Below are positions 6,435-8,268 of a stretch of 8,268 nucleotides of DNA, one piece after another (positions within the stretch are counted from its first letter, which is position 1; each line of letters opens with the position of its first letter). The notes beneath the pieces are model-generated. The model searched no databases, had not been told where the DNA came from, and worked only from the letters and a program-made list of their open reading frames with translations. The position numbers were made by a program, and so were the translations under genes. This stretch comes from HGM04593 sp045578665 (GTDB lineage: Bacteria; Bacteroidota; Bacteroidia; Bacteroidales; Bacteroidaceae). The DNA lies in NCBI GenBank assembly GCA_045578665.1, contig JAZNKR010000028.1:1-8268 (forward strand). The letters run 5' to 3'.

Positions 6435-6836
6435 TCAGGGCTTTGTAAAAGCAAACTTGTTTCCAAGATAGAGAACAGTAATATTCTTCTTCAGAAGTTT
6501 CTTCTTCAGCTTTGCCTCCTTCTTTTGCAACTTCGACAATTTTTTGGAATAGAGCAGAGCCGAGGGACGTCCCGACATACCCTCCTTTTCAGCCATATAA
6601 TCGGAAAGTTCGTAAGAATAGTGCTGACGCGAAGGCAGGAACTTGTGGTCGCCTGTGCCGAAAACTATACTGTCCATCTTCTGTATCTCAGTGAAATAGA
6701 CTGTGGAATCTGTGAAAGAATAAGAGACTCCCATCACATATACTGTCTGAGGTTTCTTCTTTCTGGCACCAAAAGCAGGAGCACACAGAACAATCAACAA
6801 CAGCATGAGAACCGAAAAATGTTTCATATATTTCAT
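6435..6836 (-). CDS. Small exported protein of unknown function
   Basis: A 133-residue protein with a clear N-terminal signal: basic MKYMKH, a hydrophobic run (FSVLMLLLIVLCAP, ~7-20) and a probable signal-peptidase I site after AFGA (~24). Cys18 is not in a proper lipobox. The mature part begins with ARKKK, then TVYVMGVSYSFTDSTVYFTEIQKMDSI, alternating as expected for beta strands, and ends in a Lys-rich helical stretch (KKLSKLQKKEAKLKKKLLKK, ~98-117). I do not recognise a named family. The start is ATG at 6836 (ATG at 6827 is also possible); the frame extends to a TTG at 6842. It is the first gene after the promoter at 6903-6934 and is followed at 40 bases by the C11 protease, so it may be a cell-envelope partner. 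That link is inferred from position only. Confidence 0.8.
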   Translation of the reverse strand: MKYMKHFSVLMLLLIVLCAPAFGARKKKPQTVYVMGVSYSFTDSTVYFTEIQKMDSIVFGTGDHKFLPSRQHYSYELSDYMAEKEGMSGRPSALLYSKKLSKLQKKEAKLKKKLLKKNITVLYLGNKFAFTKP

Positions 6837-6902
6837 ATACAATAAAATCTATAATAATAACATAATCATTTGCGCCACAAGAGAGACTCTGCAACGCAAC
6901 TG

Positions 6903-6934
6903 CAAATATACAGCAAAAATCCTATAAATTCAAA
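6903..6934 (-). promoter_or_regulatory. Promoter of the small protein-C11-M18 operon
   Basis: On the minus strand TTTG (6934 to 6931) is followed by a 20-base spacer and a perfect TATATTTG -7 box (6910 to 6903). This is as close to the Bacteroides consensus as one can expect. Transcription would begin near 6899 and leave a leader of about 63 bases. It lies in the 105-base gap after meaB, so the three downstream genes can be expressed independently of meaB, although read-through is possible since no terminator hairpin is evident in the gap. Confidence 0.75.
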
Positions 6935-6941
6935 ACAGCTT

Positions 6942-8042
6942 CTAAGACAACTGCTTCTTAAAATAGTCCATCAACTTCCCCGAAGCAGCGAATGAGGTAA
7001 TTCTGTTCTCAGCGAGTTCCTCTTCGCAAATCTTTATCAAACCCTCCATCCCCGGTGTATTATTGAAAAGGGAATAGAGTTCCTCGTTGAGACTCTCGTA
7101 CATCCAATATTTTGCCTGACGGTTGCGGCGTTCATCGAACACACCGTTCGACCTCACATGGTCGGCATATTTGTATATCATCTCCCACACCTCGGCTATA
7201 CCAATGTCGTAAAAACCCGAATAGGTGAGCACCTCGGGACGACGACCGCTTTCGGGCATAGGGAACAGCTGCAAAGCGTTGCGATAGTGTACGGCAGCCC
7301 TTTGCGCCTCGGCTACATTGTCTCCATCGGCCTTATTTATTACAATGCCGTCTGCCATCTCCATGATACCACGTTTGATACCCTGCAATTCATCACCTGC
7401 ACCGGCTATCTGAATGAGCAGGAAAAAATCGACCATCGAATAGACAGCCGTCTCGCTCTGCCCCACACCAACCGTCTCCACAAAGACAGTGTCGTATCCG
7501 GCAGCCTCGCAGAGGATTATTGTCTCGCGCGTCTTGCGTGCCACCCCACCGAGTGAGCCAGCCGATGCACTGGGACGTATAAAAGCGTCGGGATGCTGCG
7601 AAAGTCTCTCCATGCGTGTCTTGTCGCCGAGAATACTTCCCTTGCTGCGCTCACTGCTCGGGTCAACCGCAAGCACAGCGAGTCTGCCCCCTTTTGTATT
7701 GAGCAGATGCATTCCAAAGGCATCTATAGAGGTGCTCTTGCCGGCACCCGGCACACCTGTTATTCCTATGCGCAACGAGCGTCCCGAATGTGGCAGACAA
7801 CGCTCCACCACCTCGCGTGCAAGCGCTGCATCCTCGGCACGGCGGCTCTCGACGAGCGTTACCGCACGGCTCAGCACATTGACATCGCCACGCAATATAC
7901 CCTCTACATAATCATCGACACTCAGTCTCTTCGCACGTTTCAAGCGCAAAGAAGAGAGATAGGGGTTAATGGAAGCCGGTTGCTCCACCCCATCGTTTAC
8001 TTTAAGCCCCTTGAACGAGGCATCATTTTCAGGATGTTTCAT
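6942..8042 (-). CDS. meaB: MeaB, methylmalonyl-CoA mutase-associated G-protein chaperone
   Basis: A 366-residue P-loop GTPase of the G3E/ArgK-MeaB family. It guards B12-dependent methylmalonyl-CoA mutase by gating cofactor loading and removing damaged cobalamin. The mutase interconverts succinyl-CoA and methylmalonyl-CoA, the route to propionate in Bacteroidales. Visible motifs are the Walker A/G1 GVPGAGKST (96-104), AVDPSSERSKGSILGDKTRM (125-144), the switch region ETVGVGQSE (189-197), and the G4 NKAD (236-239). The C-terminal ~90 residues form the helical dimerisation tail. The ATG at 8042 (MKHPEND...) is chosen over an upstream in-frame ATG at 8114 because it matches the usual start in Bacteroides and because the promoter at 8050-8084 overlaps the longer version. 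The mutase genes are not in this window. The 5' neighbour is IS-like sequence and the 3' neighbour a separate operon, so it appears monocistronic or weakly linked. Confidence 0.96.
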   Translation of the reverse strand: MKHPENDASFKGLKVNDGVEQPASINPYLSSLRLKRAKRLSVDDYVEGILRGDVNVLSRAVTLVESRRAEDAALAREVVERCLPHSGRSLRIGITGVPGAGKSTSIDAFGMHLLNTKGGRLAVLAVDPSSERSKGSILGDKTRMERLSQHPDAFIRPSASAGSLGGVARKTRETIILCEAAGYDTVFVETVGVGQSETAVYSMVDFFLLIQIAGAGDELQGIKRGIMEMADGIVINKADGDNVAEAQRAAVHYRNALQLFPMPESGRRPEVLTYSGFYDIGIAEVWEMIYKYADHVRSNGVFDERRNRQAKYWMYESLNEELYSLFNNTPGMEGLIKICEEELAENRITSFAASGKLMDYFKKQLS

Positions 8043-8049
8043 TTCTTTG

Positions 8050-8084
8050 CAAATATAGTGAAAGGCGAGCGGAGAAGAAACAAA
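8050..8084 (-). promoter_or_regulatory. meaB promoter, next to the start codon
   Basis: On the minus strand TTTG (8084 to 8081) precedes a perfect TATATTTG -7 box (8057 to 8050) by 23 bases. Only seven bases (CAAAGAA) separate the -7 box from the ATG at 8042, so the transcript would have a leader of about five bases or fewer. The box and spacing are seen; the start point is inferred from the consensus. Confidence 0.6.
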
Positions 8085-8193
8085 CTCGCTTGATTTTTTT
8101 ATCCCGAGCCGCATCCTATATTATCTAAAATGATTATGCGATATTATACCTAAAAAGTACAACCCCATCCTTCAATGGATAAAAAACTATTCT

Positions 8194-8220
8194 AAAAAGT
8201 TCCTGCCCTTAAAGGGGACA
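8194..8220. repeat. IS-end-like motif, second copy of the left-edge sequence
   Basis: AAAAAGTTC followed by TGCCCTTAAAGGGGACA repeats, with small changes and in the same orientation, the sequence at 152-182 (AAAAAGTTC then CGTCCCCCTTTAAGAGGGACA). Both have an inner dyad of the CCC-TTAA-GGG kind. A short related tract, CTAAAAAGTACAACCCC, starts at about 8150. It may be a remnant of an IS terminus or a dispersed intergenic repeat. It lies upstream of the meaB promoter. Confidence 0.45.
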
Positions 8221-8264
8221 TTGCGTAATAAGCAATGTTTGCGACGACGAAAGCTTTAGCTTTC
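8218..8264. repeat. Two short hairpins at the right edge
   Basis: ACATTGC (8218-8224) pairs with GCAATGT (8232-8238) around a 7-base loop, and GAAAGCT (8249-8255) pairs with AGCTTTC (8258-8264) around TT. Either could be the terminator of a gene beyond the window, or part of a palindrome-rich border of the IS-like sequence. No gene is recognisable in the last 226 bases. Confidence 0.5.
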
Positions 8265-8268
8265 CAAA

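Noticed and set aside
5945..6448. 167-codon plus-strand frame opposite the C11 protease gene
   Set aside because: Antisense to the lipoprotein signal and catalytic His region of a clear C11 protease; no promoter or motif of its own.
7593..8093. 166-codon and overlapping 140-codon plus-strand frames opposite meaB
   Set aside because: Shadows of the meaB coding sequence; one would also run across the meaB promoter.
8043..8114. 24-residue N-terminal extension of MeaB
   Set aside because: It overlaps the promoter, does not resemble MeaB, and the internal ATG at 8042 gives the typical start of the family in this group.
8043..8268. Cobalamin riboswitch upstream of meaB
   Set aside because: The best promoter lies directly before the ATG, and the upstream sequence shows only short hairpins and none of the conserved B12-box wording I would expect.

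Overview
The window looks like chromosome of a Bacteroidales bacterium (Bacteroides or a close relative). Three things point there: the protein families (a MeaB with the N-terminus typical of Bacteroides, a lipoprotein clostripain, two ECF sigma factors); near-perfect Bacteroides-type promoters (TTTG, about 18-23 bases, TAnnTTTG) in place of -35/-10 boxes; and the lack of strong Shine-Dalgarno sequences. All family calls come from reading the sequences. No search was run.

Left part (1-2750, accessory in character): the window opens inside the 5' end of a leftward transposase gene with IS-end-like sequence beside it. Next comes an AT-rich leader holding a 3x13-bp tandem repeat, a 16-bp perfect palindrome and a Bacteroides-type promoter. 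These precede a two-gene operon: an ECF-like sigma factor (487-1059) and, overlapping its end by 23 bases, a 384-aa fusion protein (1037-2191). The fusion combines an anti-sigma-like N-terminal segment, a C39/papain-like cysteine peptidase domain, a ryanodine-receptor (RyR) domain and a C-terminal four-cysteine zinc ribbon. It is the most unusual item in the window. Behind it lie about 560 bases without a credible gene but with two long perfect hairpins (21-bp and 18-bp stems, 4-base loops).

Middle (2753-3834, + strand): a second, canonical ECF sigma factor with its own terminator, then a 67-aa conserved-looking small protein that ends at a strong bidirectional terminator shared with the convergent operon.

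Right part (3839-8268, - strand, housekeeping in character): a near-leaderless promoter drives the MeaB GTPase, chaperone of B12-dependent methylmalonyl-CoA mutase. A second, almost ideal promoter in the following gap drives a three-gene run: a small exported protein of unknown function, a clostripain-family (C11) lipoprotein protease and an M18 aminopeptidase, ending at the shared terminator. The two peptidases probably act in different compartments (envelope and cytoplasm). The last ~75 bases repeat the IS-end-like motif of the left edge and hold two more hairpins.
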